Assembly (NCBI GenBank): GCA_001603145.1
Contig: LVBI01000017.1
Location: forward strand, 1-64,000
Length of the DNA: 64,000 nucleotides
From: Spirochaetales bacterium Spiro_07
GTDB lineage: Bacteria > Spirochaetota > Spirochaetia > Treponematales > Treponemataceae
Direction of reading: 5' to 3'
Shown: positions 17,157 to 26,756 of the stretch, one piece after another
Layout: every line of letters starts with the position of its first letter
Numbering within the stretch: position 1 is the stretch's first letter
Notes under the pieces: generated by a model
Databases searched by the model: none
Seen by the model: only the letters and a program-made list of their open reading frames with translations
What the model was told of the DNA's origin: nothing
Made by a program: the position numbers and the translations under genes

Positions 17157-19398
17157 GTTTGCAAGAAGCTGTGCCGGTCTGTTTGCCGGTACAGCTGTTT
17201 TCTGGAAAAAGCTGCCGGCGCTTTTGAGGTTTGCCCTTAAAGTGCTGGCAGCACTTTTATTTGCTCATTTGCTGCTGTTTCTGGTTCTCAAGCTGATGCC
17301 TTTTAAGGCTCTTGATGAGTTTATGCAGCACCAGTACAGCACGCGCTTTTATGATCGCAACGACAATCTTATTGAGATAATGCCTCTTGAAGACGGCTTG
17401 CGCCGCGAATGGACGCCGCTTGAGAAAATTCCAGCTGACGTGCAGTCTATCTTTATTGAAGCCGAAGACAGTGCATTTTATAAGCACCGCGGCGTGCATT
17501 TGCCTTCAATTGTGCGTGCCGCCATGCAGAATGTGCAGAACGGGCGCACTGTGAGCGGCGCGTCTACGATTACGATGCAGCTTGCAAGAATGGTTGTGCC
17601 GCGGGAAGCACAGCGCGCTACTTTCGGCGGTAAGTTGAAAGAAGCTTTCCTTGCAATCTGGATAGAATCGAAACTCAACAAGAAGCAGATTCTTGAGCTT
17701 TATCTGAACAATCTGCCTTTCGGTTTCAGAACTGAAGGCATAACAAGTGCTGCACGGAACTTTTACGGGCTTCCGCTGTATGAGCTGAACAAGGAACAGA
17801 TAAAGTCGCTTTCGCTTATTCCGCGCCGCCCTTCGCTTTATATAAAGCAAGTGCCGTCCGCCGCTTCTTATGATTATCCAGAAGACGCGCCGCATTTTAT
17901 GGCGTGGGTTAAAAAGCAATATAGCGGCAGCGTCATTCCGCCAGATGTGCGCCTTTCTATAGACGCTGAATTTACCGAAAGCGTCAGACAGCATATCGAG
18001 CAGACGCTGAACATGTATTCAGATGCGCGCGTTTCAGACGGCGCGGCTCTTGTGCTCGACAATCTGACAGGCGAAATTCTTGTCTGGTGCGGTAGCACAA
18101 ATTTTTACCGCGAAGACACAGGTCAGATTGACGGCGTGCTTGTTAAAAATCAGACAGGCAGCTCGATGAAGCCTTTTTTGTATGCTATGGCGCTTGAAAA
18201 CGGTTTCGCGCCGTCTTCGGTGTTGCCAGATGTACCCACAGATTATGGCAGCTCTGAAGTTTATGTTCCGCAGAATTTCAACAACCGCTTCAACGGGCCG
18301 CAGCTTTTCCGCACTTGCCTTGCTTCAAGCTTGAACATTCCGGCTGTTACGTTGCTTTACAGGCTCGGCATTGACAATTACCTTGAAGTGCTGAAAAAGG
18401 CGGGCTTTGATTCGCTTTATGAGCAGCGCAAGAATTTGGGGCTTTCGCTCGCGCTTGGTGCAGGCGAAGTGCCGCTTCTTGAGCTTGTGCGCGGCTTTTC
18501 GGTTTTTGCGCGTGGCGGCACTGTGCGTAGTCTCTGCTTTACGGCCGCGTCTGATGATAGCGGAACTGATGAAGCCGCAAACAAAGACGGCGAAAACGTG
18601 ACGCGCGTCTATACAAAAGACACTGCCGCCATCATCTGCGATATGCTTTCAGACAGAGACGCACGTTCTTTGGGCTTTGGCTTTGCAAAAGTCTTTGACA
18701 CGCCGTACCCCGCGATTTTCAAGACAGGCACTTCAAACCAGTTTCAGAACATCGTCGCGCTCGGCTCAACCAAGCGTTACACCGCCGGTGTCTGGATGGG
18801 CAACGTAACAGGCGAAACTGTAATCGGCGAGACCGGCAGCTCAATTCCTGCCGGCGTTGTGCGCTATATCTTAGACAGCCTTGAAAGGAACCGCAAAGCC
18901 ACAAAAGAAGAAATGGCTTTTGACAAGCCTGAACGATTCAAAAAGTGCAAAGTCTGTGCGCTTTCAGGGCTTGCACCGACGCAATATTGCACCGCCATTA
19001 CAGAAGAATTCGTAAAAGCGGGCGAAACGCTTGAACCTTGCACGTTCCATGTATTTAAGAACGGCCGCGTTGAGGTCAATTATCCGAACGAGTATCAACG
19101 CTGGTTTGGCGGCAAGAACATGAACGGCGCGCTTGCTTACGGCGGCACTTTTGAGTTTGTTTATCCTGTTGATGGCGCGGTCTTTGTTTACGATAAGTCT
19201 TTGCAGAAGATGCAGAACCTAAAAATTGATGTTGCTGGCGGAACCGGAAATTCAGCCGAGCTTTTTATAGACGGCACGTTTTTCGGTTCAAGCCCGCGCC
19301 CATTCTCGTGGTACATTCCGGTAGAGAAGGGCAGCCACATTCTTGAGGCTGTATCTGAAACAGGCGAGTCTTGCCGGATAAAGATTCTGGTAAAATAG
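17104..19398 (+). CDS. pbpC: Penicillin-binding protein 1C
   Basis: Bifunctional peptidoglycan synthase, 764 residues, anchored by one N-terminal membrane helix (about residues 35-65). The glycosyltransferase 51 domain has EDSAFYKHRGVHLPSIVRA (Glu121) and GASTITMQLARM. The transpeptidase domain has SSMK with nucleophile Ser353, SLN in CLASSLNIPAV and KTG at 540-542. A cysteine-containing segment and a C-terminal BiPBP_C beta-domain complete the PBP1C layout. The start at 17104 lies inside the macroglobulin gene in another frame, preceded by GGCGGA. A TTG near 17143 is an alternative but would shorten the cytoplasmic tail. The overlap implies translational coupling with the macroglobulin. Confidence 0.92.
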   Translation: MSLKSLAAQAARSGLLNKFARSCAGLFAGTAVFWKKLPALLRFALKVLAALLFAHLLLFLVLKLMPFKALDEFMQHQYSTRFYDRNDNLIEIMPLEDGLRREWTPLEKIPADVQSIFIEAEDSAFYKHRGVHLPSIVRAAMQNVQNGRTVSGASTITMQLARMVVPREAQRATFGGKLKEAFLAIWIESKLNKKQILELYLNNLPFGFRTEGITSAARNFYGLPLYELNKEQIKSLSLIPRRPSLYIKQVPSAASYDYPEDAPHFMAWVKKQYSGSVIPPDVRLSIDAEFTESVRQHIEQTLNMYSDARVSDGAALVLDNLTGEILVWCGSTNFYREDTGQIDGVLVKNQTGSSMKPFLYAMALENGFAPSSVLPDVPTDYGSSEVYVPQNFNNRFNGPQLFRTCLASSLNIPAVTLLYRLGIDNYLEVLKKAGFDSLYEQRKNLGLSLALGAGEVPLLELVRGFSVFARGGTVRSLCFTAASDDSGTDEAANKDGENVTRVYTKDTAAIICDMLSDRDARSLGFGFAKVFDTPYPAIFKTGTSNQFQNIVALGSTKRYTAGVWMGNVTGETVIGETGSSIPAGVVRYILDSLERNRKATKEEMAFDKPERFKKCKVCALSGLAPTQYCTAITEEFVKAGETLEPCTFHVFKNGRVEVNYPNEYQRWFGGKNMNGALAYGGTFEFVYPVDGAVFVYDKSLQKMQNLKIDVAGGTGNSAELFIDGTFFGSSPRPFSWYIPVEKGSHILEAVSETGESCRIKILVK

Positions 19399-19530
19399 AC
19401 GCGTCGTGCTGAATAAACGCAGTTTTTCTATAAAATTGGGGATTTTCAGTCAAAATTAGACAAAAAAAACAAAAATCAAGCGAATATATCTTTGGAGCTG
19501 TTTTTACAGTTTAGACGGTTCTGGAGATAT

Positions 19531-20622
19531 ATGAGCAGAAAGCACAAAATCTTTTTGGCCTGCCTTGCGGTTCTTGCCGTTTATAAGGCGGTGCAATTCA
19601 TCAGTTATATAAACCCGAACAAGATAAGCGTTGCAACGTGGAACGTGCAGACGTTTTTTGACGCTGATTTTTCAGGCGACGAATATTCTGAATATGCAAG
19701 CTCGAAAAGCGGCTGGTCGGCTGAAAAATATTATGCAAGGCTTTTGCGGCTCGCTGACGCGCTTGAAGCCATAGATGCTGACATAATCGCTTTGGAAGAG
19801 GTTGAAAATCTTAATGTCGTGCATGACATTGCGAATGTTCTGCCTTATATGAACAAGCTGCGTTATGCGGCATTTGCGCGTCAGCCGGGCAGTGCGCTTG
19901 GGCTGCTTGTGCTTTCGCGCTGGCCGGTAACAGACGCGGCTGTGCACCAGATTCAGCTGCCGCAGACAAAGCCAGAAACGCTGCGCCCGCTGTTCGAAGT
20001 TCATGTAAAAATTCACAAGAAAAATGTGGTTCTGCTTGTGAATCACTGGAAATCAAAAGCTTCTGGCGGCGCAGCTGGCGGAATTTTGCGGCAATGCCAG
20101 CAAGCACTTCTTGCAAGCCGCATTGCTGAACTGAAGCGTGGCGAAAATTGCGAGAATTCACTTATTGTTGCTTTGGGTGACTTCAACCAGAAAACCGAAG
20201 AATTTAAAATTGACGCTGAATCAAATGAGGTGATGCTGCGCGGCTTCTTCAGCACTGAAAAGGTCAAATCTTTGTGGCTTGAACCTGCTGTTTCGGGTGG
20301 CGCAACTGGCAAAGGCAGTGTGCATGGCTGGCACAGCTGGCGCGGCAGTTTCAGCAACTTCAATAATCGCAGCGCAAACAGCGAAAACGGTAAAAAAGCT
20401 GAAAGTGCCGGTTCGTATTTTTTTAGAGACAACTGGGAGCAGATAGACCATATCTTTTTGGCTTCTGAAAACGCAAGTTTTGGCGAATGCGGCACTGTTG
20501 CAAAGCGCATGTTTCTGCGTCAGGACGGAACGCCCAATGCTTACAAGCTCTATTCAGGCAGCGGCTTGTCTGATCATCTGCCACTAAAAGCAGAAATTTT
20601 TATTGCACAGGATTGCTTTTAA
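19531..20622 (+). CDS. Endonuclease/exonuclease/phosphatase (EEP) family protein, membrane-anchored
   Basis: A 363-residue hydrolase of the DNase I-like EEP superfamily. Motifs in order are SVATWNVQTFF (metal-binding Asn), ADIIALEEVEN (catalytic Glu), LVNHWKSK (His), VALGDFNQK (Asp/Asn pair) and GLSDHLPL (terminal Asp-His). An N-terminal hydrophobic helix (IFLACLAVLAVYKAV) suggests a secreted or anchored enzyme. I prefer the ATG at 19531, after TGGAGA with a short spacer, over the upstream TTG at 19492. Substrate could be nucleic acid, a phosphoinositide-like lipid or another phosphodiester; nothing in the sequence decides this. The 92 bases after pbpC show no terminator, so it may share that transcript. 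Confidence 0.85.
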   Translation: MSRKHKIFLACLAVLAVYKAVQFISYINPNKISVATWNVQTFFDADFSGDEYSEYASSKSGWSAEKYYARLLRLADALEAIDADIIALEEVENLNVVHDIANVLPYMNKLRYAAFARQPGSALGLLVLSRWPVTDAAVHQIQLPQTKPETLRPLFEVHVKIHKKNVVLLVNHWKSKASGGAAGGILRQCQQALLASRIAELKRGENCENSLIVALGDFNQKTEEFKIDAESNEVMLRGFFSTEKVKSLWLEPAVSGGATGKGSVHGWHSWRGSFSNFNNRSANSENGKKAESAGSYFFRDNWEQIDHIFLASENASFGECGTVAKRMFLRQDGTPNAYKLYSGSGLSDHLPLKAEIFIAQDCF

Positions 20623-20673
20623 TAGAAAATGGGGTGATACTATATATATATCAAATCTGTTTTTGGAGCGAGT

Positions 20674-21273
20674 ATGTTAAAAAAGATTTTTTTCATTTTA
20701 TTGGCTGTTTTCGTTGTCAATATTGCTTCTGCTGATGAAATAATGGATCTGCTTGACGAAGCGCGTGCTTCTTATGAAGAGGACGACATTCAGAACACGA
20801 TAAGCACCTTGCACACGGTACTTTTCGCCTTGGAAAAGGAAAAACGTAGCACTTACAATGAAGTTGCTTTCAATAAGCTTTACAATTCGTATGAAAAGTA
20901 CAACGGCAAGAGAATTAAGCTGATTGATGCGTCAATTTCGCCAGAAGTTGGTGAGGCTTTTGAAGACGGCTACCGCATTTCTGTTTCATCTTTGACGCAG
21001 AAGACGACATTTTGGGCAGAGCCTTATGATAAAACAGCCTTGTTCTTTGTTATAAGCCGGAAAATGCTGAAAGAGCTTGAAGAGACAATTCCGAAAGGTT
21101 ATGTCGGCTATTTCAACGTTTATACAGACAAGATTTACACATACACAGACTCTGAACTTACACGCTCGAAAAACAAGAAATACTACGTAGCAAGAATCAG
21201 AAAACTCGAAATTCTTGATTACAACGAAAAAACAAAGTCTACAAAATCATCAGGCGAATTCTTAACAGATTAG
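20674..21273 (+). CDS. Exported protein of unknown function
   Basis: 199 residues starting with a signal peptide (MLKKIFFILLAVFVVNIASA). The mature part opens with an acidic helical segment (DEIMDLLDEARASYEEDDIQ). A compact domain follows, with FEDGYRISVSSLT, AEPYDKTALFFVISRKML and a Tyr-rich end (YFNVYTDKIYTYTDSEL). I do not recognise the family. The ribosome-binding site TTGGAGCG is well placed. It lies 51 bp after the EEP hydrolase gene and 89 bp before a lipoprotein gene. Confidence 0.75.
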   Translation: MLKKIFFILLAVFVVNIASADEIMDLLDEARASYEEDDIQNTISTLHTVLFALEKEKRSTYNEVAFNKLYNSYEKYNGKRIKLIDASISPEVGEAFEDGYRISVSSLTQKTTFWAEPYDKTALFFVISRKMLKELEETIPKGYVGYFNVYTDKIYTYTDSELTRSKNKKYYVARIRKLEILDYNEKTKSTKSSGEFLTD

Positions 21274-21292
21274 CGGCTCTTGGGGCTTTCCG

Positions 21293-21321
21293 TTGACTTA
21301 TATAGAAATTGCAATTAAACT
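21293..21321 (+). promoter_or_regulatory. Putative promoter for the leucine-rich lipoprotein
   Basis: TTGACT (21293-21298), 17-bp spacer, TAAACT (21316-21321). The ribosome-binding site AGAGGAG lies ahead of the ATG at 21363. Confidence 0.45.
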
Positions 21322-21362
21322 TTAGATAGTTTTCTGTATCCTATGCTTTAGAGGAGAAGTAT

Positions 21363-22781
21363 ATGAAAAAACTGTTAAATCTTTCTATAATATTGTCAGC
21401 TTGTTTATTGATATTGTCTTGCGGTGGCGGTGGAGGCGGCGGAGGTGGGGCAGCTAGCGGCGGTTCTTCTTCAAAATCAGCTGTCGTAATCGGATTGGAC
21501 GGTCTGTCTATGCGCTCTGCAACACGCGCTGTAGCAACAAGCGTATGGGATACATTGACAAGCGTAAATCTTACTGTATATGCAGATAGCGAATCTGTAT
21601 TCAATAAAGTGCTTACAGCCAGCGATAATGTTGCGCTTGTTGAAGACGTTGATGTAGGTTCTTCTGTTTATGCAAGTGCAATAGTTACATTTAATGAAGC
21701 AAACGGCGGCGGCACTGCCGAAGCAAAATCAGATACAATTGAAGTTCAGCCCGGCTCAAATAATTTGTCGCTTGCAATAACTTACAAATACAATTTGATT
21801 TATTGGGGTATAGATGGTGATATGCATGAAAAAACCGGAACATATACCTATGCAAGTGGGATTCCTCTACCTGAAGATTTTTCATATAAGGATGCAGATG
21901 GGATTCCATTTTTTAAATGGTCTTCTGATGGAGAACGGCAGCGTGTGTCATATCCACAGAATCTAGTAGGTATACGCGGTAATGTTTCATTAATTGCTGA
22001 ATATATGGAAGCACCTGCAGGATCATTCAATGTTACTTATCATTTTGAAAGAAATGGTGCTATAGTTTCTACACCGAAAGTTTACACATATTCTCCTCCG
22101 ATGTCAGATGCTCCTAGTTATGCATATACAAACGATATTATGCTTGTTATTGACAGCTGTGATACTGGAATAGGTGACTGGTATTTGGAATCTACAGGTA
22201 ATCCTGCTCTTGATTATTGTCCAACATCAGATACTTCTTTCCTTATTTCTGCAATAGATGCTGCGCCATATATTCAAGGAGAATATATCTTAAGGAAAAA
22301 TGATGGCAGTTTTTCTAATCAGATATTTGTTGTTACAAAAAAGGACACTATAGATGTAGTTGATGGTTGTATTATCAATTTCCAAGCACCTGAAACTGGT
22401 GCAACGGATATACAATATATTGTTAATAATCCTTTTATTTCATCTATTGATATGTATGCAGTTGGTGTTCTTACTGGAAATATAAAGTCTGTCGACCTTA
22501 CTGGTACAGAAATAATGGAGCTGCCTGAAAACTGCTTCATGGGCTGCACTGCTTTGGAATGGATTGCCTTGTCGGAATTTGTTTTGGATATGGGTGTTGA
22601 TGCTTTTTCTGGTTGCAGTAATCTCAGATATGTTATTTATGAGGGTACACTTAATGACTGGAGAGGATTCCCTACTAGTTGGGGTGGTCTTGAGACGGAA
22701 CTTATGTCAACTGTACAGATAACTACGAGTGATTCTTCTCCTGCTTGTCTTCATTATGATGGTATGAACTGGGGCTTCTAA
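21363..22781 (+). CDS. Surface lipoprotein with InlB-like and BspA-type leucine-rich segments
   Basis: 472 residues. The signal sequence ends in the lipobox LILSC, and the mature N-terminus is a run of nine glycines followed by a Ser-rich stretch, a flexible tether. The middle contains YWGIDGDMHEKTGTYTYASGIPLPEDF, similar in style to InlB B-repeat modules. The C-terminal part has one and a half BspA-type leucine-rich repeats (IMELPENCFMGCTALEWIALSE, then VDAFSGCSNLRYVIYEG). Such proteins in treponemes are usually surface adhesins; that role is inferred. It is the last + strand gene before a convergent cluster. Confidence 0.8.
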   Translation: MKKLLNLSIILSACLLILSCGGGGGGGGGAASGGSSSKSAVVIGLDGLSMRSATRAVATSVWDTLTSVNLTVYADSESVFNKVLTASDNVALVEDVDVGSSVYASAIVTFNEANGGGTAEAKSDTIEVQPGSNNLSLAITYKYNLIYWGIDGDMHEKTGTYTYASGIPLPEDFSYKDADGIPFFKWSSDGERQRVSYPQNLVGIRGNVSLIAEYMEAPAGSFNVTYHFERNGAIVSTPKVYTYSPPMSDAPSYAYTNDIMLVIDSCDTGIGDWYLESTGNPALDYCPTSDTSFLISAIDAAPYIQGEYILRKNDGSFSNQIFVVTKKDTIDVVDGCIINFQAPETGATDIQYIVNNPFISSIDMYAVGVLTGNIKSVDLTGTEIMELPENCFMGCTALEWIALSEFVLDMGVDAFSGCSNLRYVIYEGTLNDWRGFPTSWGGLETELMSTVQITTSDSSPACLHYDGMNWGF

Positions 22782-22812
22782 AAACGGACGGCAATGACAG
22801 ACTAAATAACGC

Positions 22813-22833
22813 CGGGCGTTTGTGTAATGCCCG
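22813..22833. terminator. Weak bidirectional hairpin between convergent genes
   Basis: CGGGCGTT and AATGCCCG around a five-base loop, with one G-T pair. There is no clear T-run on either side. Confidence 0.4.
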
Positions 22834-22837
22834 CTCT

Positions 22838-23830
22838 CTATCTGCTGAAGAAGCAGAAGAAGTAGCTTGTTATGTCGTCTGGTGCTTCGTGGCAAAGCTC
22901 GTAAGAGTTTGTGTTGCACAAAATTGTCGTTTGCGCGTCTTCTGGCAGAAGCTTGTCTAAAAGATACATCGCGGGGCGGTTGTCGCAGACGGCTAGAATC
23001 CAGCTTTCGTTTTGCGGATTTTCTAAAAAGCGGCGGCTTCTTTCGTCGCGCTGCTTTGTGGTTGCCGGATTCTGATGATGCGAAAAATCAGATGAAACTA
23101 AGAGGAAAACGCTGTCTTTTTGCGGTTCAGCCAAATCAAGGCAGCCGCTTACGGCGTTGCACAAATCTTCTGCCATTGGCTGATTAAGCGGTGGCTCACC
23201 GCTGTAAATAAGCGCGGCAATCTTGGCTTGTGGAAAATACTTTTTGATGTATGGCGCAAGCGTTGAAACGCCGTGCTCGCTTGCAAAGGCGGCATCGTCG
23301 ATTCTAGCGTCTAAAGCTTCTTTAAGCTTGTTCTCAATCTCAAAGTCTGTGTCGACAAGCTGCTGCGCACCACCTGCCGCCGCGCCTGCATAGCCGGAAA
23401 CAACCCACGAACCAAAAGTAACGGAGAAAAAGCCTGTCGAGAGATTCCAGTGAGAGGGCGAAAGCACCAAAAACGTAGATATGTCTTTTCTTTGCCGTGC
23501 AAGCTCGGCGAACCAAGCGTCAATCTGGGTGTGCGCCAAAAGATGGTGGCTTACGATGCCTGCAAATGGCGTTGCGTTTTGGGAAAGCGATGCTTCTTGT
23601 TCGATTTTGGTGGTGGGTAAAAGCATGTTCTCATCGATGATGTCACACAAGAAGCGTGAATTAGCAGATTCTGCTATTTCTTTAGAATAAACCGCCCCCG
23701 AATCAGCGTGTGACTTGGGCGCGGTAGCTTCAGTTTTAAAATTATGAGAAGTGAAAATGATGAGCGAAATTGCAGCGACCGCCGTAATTGCAGCCGCTGC
23801 AACGATTAAGATTTTGTGTTTAGTTTGCAA
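22838..23830 (-). CDS. MEMO family protein (AmmeMemoRadiSam system protein B type)
   Basis: 330 residues with an N-terminal membrane helix (about 7-28) and a MEMO domain related to extradiol dioxygenases. Recognisable motifs are GIVSHHLLAH, LSPSHWN, SEHGVSTLAPYIKKYFP and VSSDFSHH, which supply the His/Asp metal-site residues. In the usual AmmeMemoRadiSam system this protein sits with an AMMECR1 protein and a radical SAM enzyme; neither is in this window. The start overlaps the upstream DUF3160 gene by 11 bases, so it is translationally coupled to a lipoprotein of unknown role. It has two neighbouring cysteines near the C-terminus (FLLV region to ILCNTNSYELC). The activity is not established for this family. 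Confidence 0.85.
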   Translation of the reverse strand: MQTKHKILIVAAAAITAVAAISLIIFTSHNFKTEATAPKSHADSGAVYSKEIAESANSRFLCDIIDENMLLPTTKIEQEASLSQNATPFAGIVSHHLLAHTQIDAWFAELARQRKDISTFLVLSPSHWNLSTGFFSVTFGSWVVSGYAGAAAGGAQQLVDTDFEIENKLKEALDARIDDAAFASEHGVSTLAPYIKKYFPQAKIAALIYSGEPPLNQPMAEDLCNAVSGCLDLAEPQKDSVFLLVSSDFSHHQNPATTKQRDERSRRFLENPQNESWILAVCDNRPAMYLLDKLLPEDAQTTILCNTNSYELCHEAPDDITSYFFCFFSR

Positions 23831-26651
23831 AGCCCGACGCTCTCAAAGTCTGATTCTGGCTCCAGAACGGCTTGAACGAATCAAGCGGCTGATCGCTGTA
23901 GACGGCCGCTTTCCATGCTTCGTCCGTGAGACGGTCTTCCATCGGGTGCACAAACTCGTAATAGCTGAAAGTGTAGCCGACCGCGATGCGCTTGCCGCCC
24001 TGGCCGTCGTTGAGCGCGACGTAGATGCGGTACGGAATGCCGACGCCTGTTTCAAGCACAACGCCAAGCTCGCCATTTGTGAACACGTCTGCGATTACGG
24101 CCATTCTGAACTGGTCTGGATTTTGTGCAAAGCCACCACGGTTTTGATAAATCAGCACGTAATTTGCAAGTTCATCCGGAATTGTCGCAATCCATGCAAG
24201 CTGTTCGTCTGGCACAGGCTGGTCGTCAAGCTCAAGCTGAGCAATGCTTAAAGCCTTGTCTGCAATATTGTTGAGCGCATTGAGTGCTTCTTGTGCTTCA
24301 TTATCGAGAAGACCGTAATGCTCATAAGTCTGTGCAAGAAGTGCGTTTGCAAATTTGTAGCCCTGAAAGAACGGAATGTTCGGCTCGATGTAATGCACGG
24401 TCTGCGGCAGCTTATCTTGTCTGAAAGTCGGCTCTATGTCGTCACCGCCGGCGCGTTCTGCATAGCTTTGCTTAACATAAAGAATTGTGTCGTGCCTAAG
24501 CTCTGCCCATGTTCCGTGAGCGGCGAGCATTGATTTGACCGCCCATTTCGGCGTTTCTGTAAAATAGAAGCCCGAACCCGGCTCAAAGCGTGCCTGTGCG
24601 CCTGTTTCAAACAGAACCATGTTGTAATAGTTGTTGCCCCAGAATTTTTCGTCTTTGCTCTTAAAGAATTCTTCAAGCTTTTCGAGCTTCGGCTTTAATT
24701 CGCCGTGCTCTTCGTATTCATCGCGGAGATAAAGGTCTGCCGTGTGCGAACCGAATGCTTTCATTACGTCAAGACCTGAAACAATGTCGCGGCTGAAAAG
24801 GCGTGGCGCAGAAAGGTTGTGATGAATCCATGAATCGTAAGTGAAACGCTGACCGAAAAGGCGCCAGCCCATGGCAGGCTTTATGTTTTGCGGATCAGCT
24901 TCGCTGCCTTCAAATTGATTGGCATTAACCCAGCTGTTGCCCGCAATTGCAGGCGGCTCAAGCTTTTCGCGCGCCTTTTCTGCAAATTTTATGATGTTGT
25001 CTGTGCTTGTAACCCATGAAAGCACGTCCGTTACGTTTTCTTCTTTCCATAAAGGCAATACGTCAAAGAAACTCAAGTCATCAGACTTGCCGATAAGGCT
25101 TGTTACCGGCTCAAAAAGATTGCGCCAAGTGTTGAAAAGCGCTTCGTCTTTCGAGGTTAGGTCATTGATGAGCAGCGCAACAGGTGTCATGCGCAAAGCA
25201 AGAATTTGCCTTTCGTCTAGCGGTTTTCCTTCTGCAGCCTTGAGTGATTCTGGATCTGCAAGGCAGAAATTGATTCTGCCGAACCACATCATCGTGCGGA
25301 AATAAGCCTTAAGGCGTTCATTCTTTGTGTAGTGGCCGCGCGGCTTATATTGCGAATAATCTTCTGTGTATTTTATACCGTCTGAAAATTCAAAGACTGA
25401 AGAATCGCCAAAGCCTGTTGCCGCATCCATAAGCGCAATGTCTTTGCGCACGCTTTCCGGATATTTTGCAAGAACGGCTGCTGCATCAACTTTCGGCTCT
25501 TCCTCTTCGTCATCTCTGTATGAATTAGTCTTTTCTTTGATTGGCGGTGCAAGCTCAAGAAGCGCGCGCGCCGTCTGAAAATAGAGAATAGCTTTTTCGA
25601 TTGTCTCGCTTGAGCTGATGACGATGCTGTTCAGTGTTACGCCGTCTGTTGATTTTGCGCCGATGTTTTCGGCTGTGTCTACTGCCGAAGCGTGCAGCTC
25701 GTTCAGTTTTGCAATATAGCTGTCGCAGACGCTGATGAGCTTGTCTATAAAGAAAGTTTCTTCAACATGCTGAAGCATCGCGTCAAAAATCAAGTGCTGT
25801 GAATGAGCAAAAAGGTCAGTCGTTATAAAAAGCGGTGTAATGCTGCTGCCCATCGAAGAATAATTCCAACCGAAAGGATTCCGTTGTGTATGATTCATAT
25901 AAAGCGCAAGCATGTCGTCCGGCTTGTCTGTGCTAAGCCAATATTCATCTTTTGAGACTTCCTGCAGCGCAATTCTGTTTGAGTGCAGAGCTGCCTGAAG
26001 TTCCGACGAAATCGGGGTGTAGCCGCAAATCGGGTAGAATTTATCAAAATGACCTTGGCTCTTATACAAAAGTCCGATTATGTTGTTAGTGTCTGTGTCT
26101 CTGAAAAATAAATCTGCACCAAAAACAATGCCTTTCTGGCCTTCGTATTCGGTCTTGTAAAACCAGTTGTGATTGTTTTCAAAATAGAAAAGCCCGTCAT
26201 AATACTCTTCTTTGCCGGTTGCTCTTATTTTATCGTCTGAAATATTGAGGACTGTGCCTATTGGAATTGGCACGCCGTCTTTAAGGTTTTTAGCTTCTTC
26301 GTCTGTTGAAACTGAATCAACAGGGTAGAGCTTGCACTTGTTTGATACTACGGTAGCTGTGGTTGAGCCTTGCTGCACAGGCTTTGGCACTGGCAGAAAA
26401 GTCATTGCATCGTTCAGATATTTCTTGTGGGCTTCTGCCTTAACTGCGCTGTTTGCGGCTTTAAAGTCTTCAAGGTTTAGCGCCGGAATTTCGTTTGTTT
26501 CAACTGGTTCGGGCAGCTTTACTTCTGCTAACGTCAGCTCTTCTTCTGCAATTGCTGGCGGCTCTTCAACTTTTGCTTCTTCTTTTTTGCAGCCTGTCAG
26601 CGCAAGCACTGAAAAAGCTGCAATCAAAAATAAGGAATAAGCCTTTTTCAT
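23820..26651 (-). CDS. DUF3160 lipoprotein (copy 1)
   Basis: 943 residues. The signal sequence ends with lipobox LTGC and is followed by an acidic Glu-rich tether. The remainder is a DUF3160 domain; typical stretches are MMWFGRINFCLADPESLK, ALLINDLTSKDEALFNTWRNLFEPVTSLIGKSDDLSF and YNMVLFETGAQARFEPGSGFYFTETPKWA. The DUF3160 role is unknown; the exported, lipidated location is clear. It is about 80 percent alike by eye with the next gene and follows it directly, so the two arose by tandem duplication. This copy has extra inserts compared with its partner (KEKTNSYRDDEEEEPK region and an NQFEGSEADPQN segment). It is coupled to the MEMO gene downstream. Confidence 0.88.
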   Translation of the reverse strand: MKKAYSLFLIAAFSVLALTGCKKEEAKVEEPPAIAEEELTLAEVKLPEPVETNEIPALNLEDFKAANSAVKAEAHKKYLNDAMTFLPVPKPVQQGSTTATVVSNKCKLYPVDSVSTDEEAKNLKDGVPIPIGTVLNISDDKIRATGKEEYYDGLFYFENNHNWFYKTEYEGQKGIVFGADLFFRDTDTNNIIGLLYKSQGHFDKFYPICGYTPISSELQAALHSNRIALQEVSKDEYWLSTDKPDDMLALYMNHTQRNPFGWNYSSMGSSITPLFITTDLFAHSQHLIFDAMLQHVEETFFIDKLISVCDSYIAKLNELHASAVDTAENIGAKSTDGVTLNSIVISSSETIEKAILYFQTARALLELAPPIKEKTNSYRDDEEEEPKVDAAAVLAKYPESVRKDIALMDAATGFGDSSVFEFSDGIKYTEDYSQYKPRGHYTKNERLKAYFRTMMWFGRINFCLADPESLKAAEGKPLDERQILALRMTPVALLINDLTSKDEALFNTWRNLFEPVTSLIGKSDDLSFFDVLPLWKEENVTDVLSWVTSTDNIIKFAEKAREKLEPPAIAGNSWVNANQFEGSEADPQNIKPAMGWRLFGQRFTYDSWIHHNLSAPRLFSRDIVSGLDVMKAFGSHTADLYLRDEYEEHGELKPKLEKLEEFFKSKDEKFWGNNYYNMVLFETGAQARFEPGSGFYFTETPKWAVKSMLAAHGTWAELRHDTILYVKQSYAERAGGDDIEPTFRQDKLPQTVHYIEPNIPFFQGYKFANALLAQTYEHYGLLDNEAQEALNALNNIADKALSIAQLELDDQPVPDEQLAWIATIPDELANYVLIYQNRGGFAQNPDQFRMAVIADVFTNGELGVVLETGVGIPYRIYVALNDGQGGKRIAVGYTFSYYEFVHPMEDRLTDEAWKAAVYSDQPLDSFKPFWSQNQTLRASGFAN

Positions 26652-26732
26652 TTGGTTTCTCCTGTATGATTATAATTTTTTCAAAACAATCTATATATCA
26701 AGATTCTGATTTATAGTCTGATTATTGCATAA

Positions 26733-26756
26733 TTAGCGCATTTAGATAAGTGCTAA
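26733..26756. repeat. Inverted repeat between the tandem DUF3160 genes
   Basis: TTAGC and GCTAA arms with partly matching interiors overlap the stop codon of the upstream gene. They could form a weak terminator or attenuator. It resembles half of a CIRCE element, but the spacing and second arm do not fit. Confidence 0.3.

Noticed and set aside
21420-21455. Phase-variable repeat in the lipoprotein gene
   Set aside because: The poly-glycine tract uses mixed GGT, GGC, GGA and GGG codons, so slippage is unlikely.
26733-26756. CIRCE element
   Set aside because: Only one half resembles TTAGCACT; the spacer is six instead of nine bases and the neighbours are not heat-shock genes.
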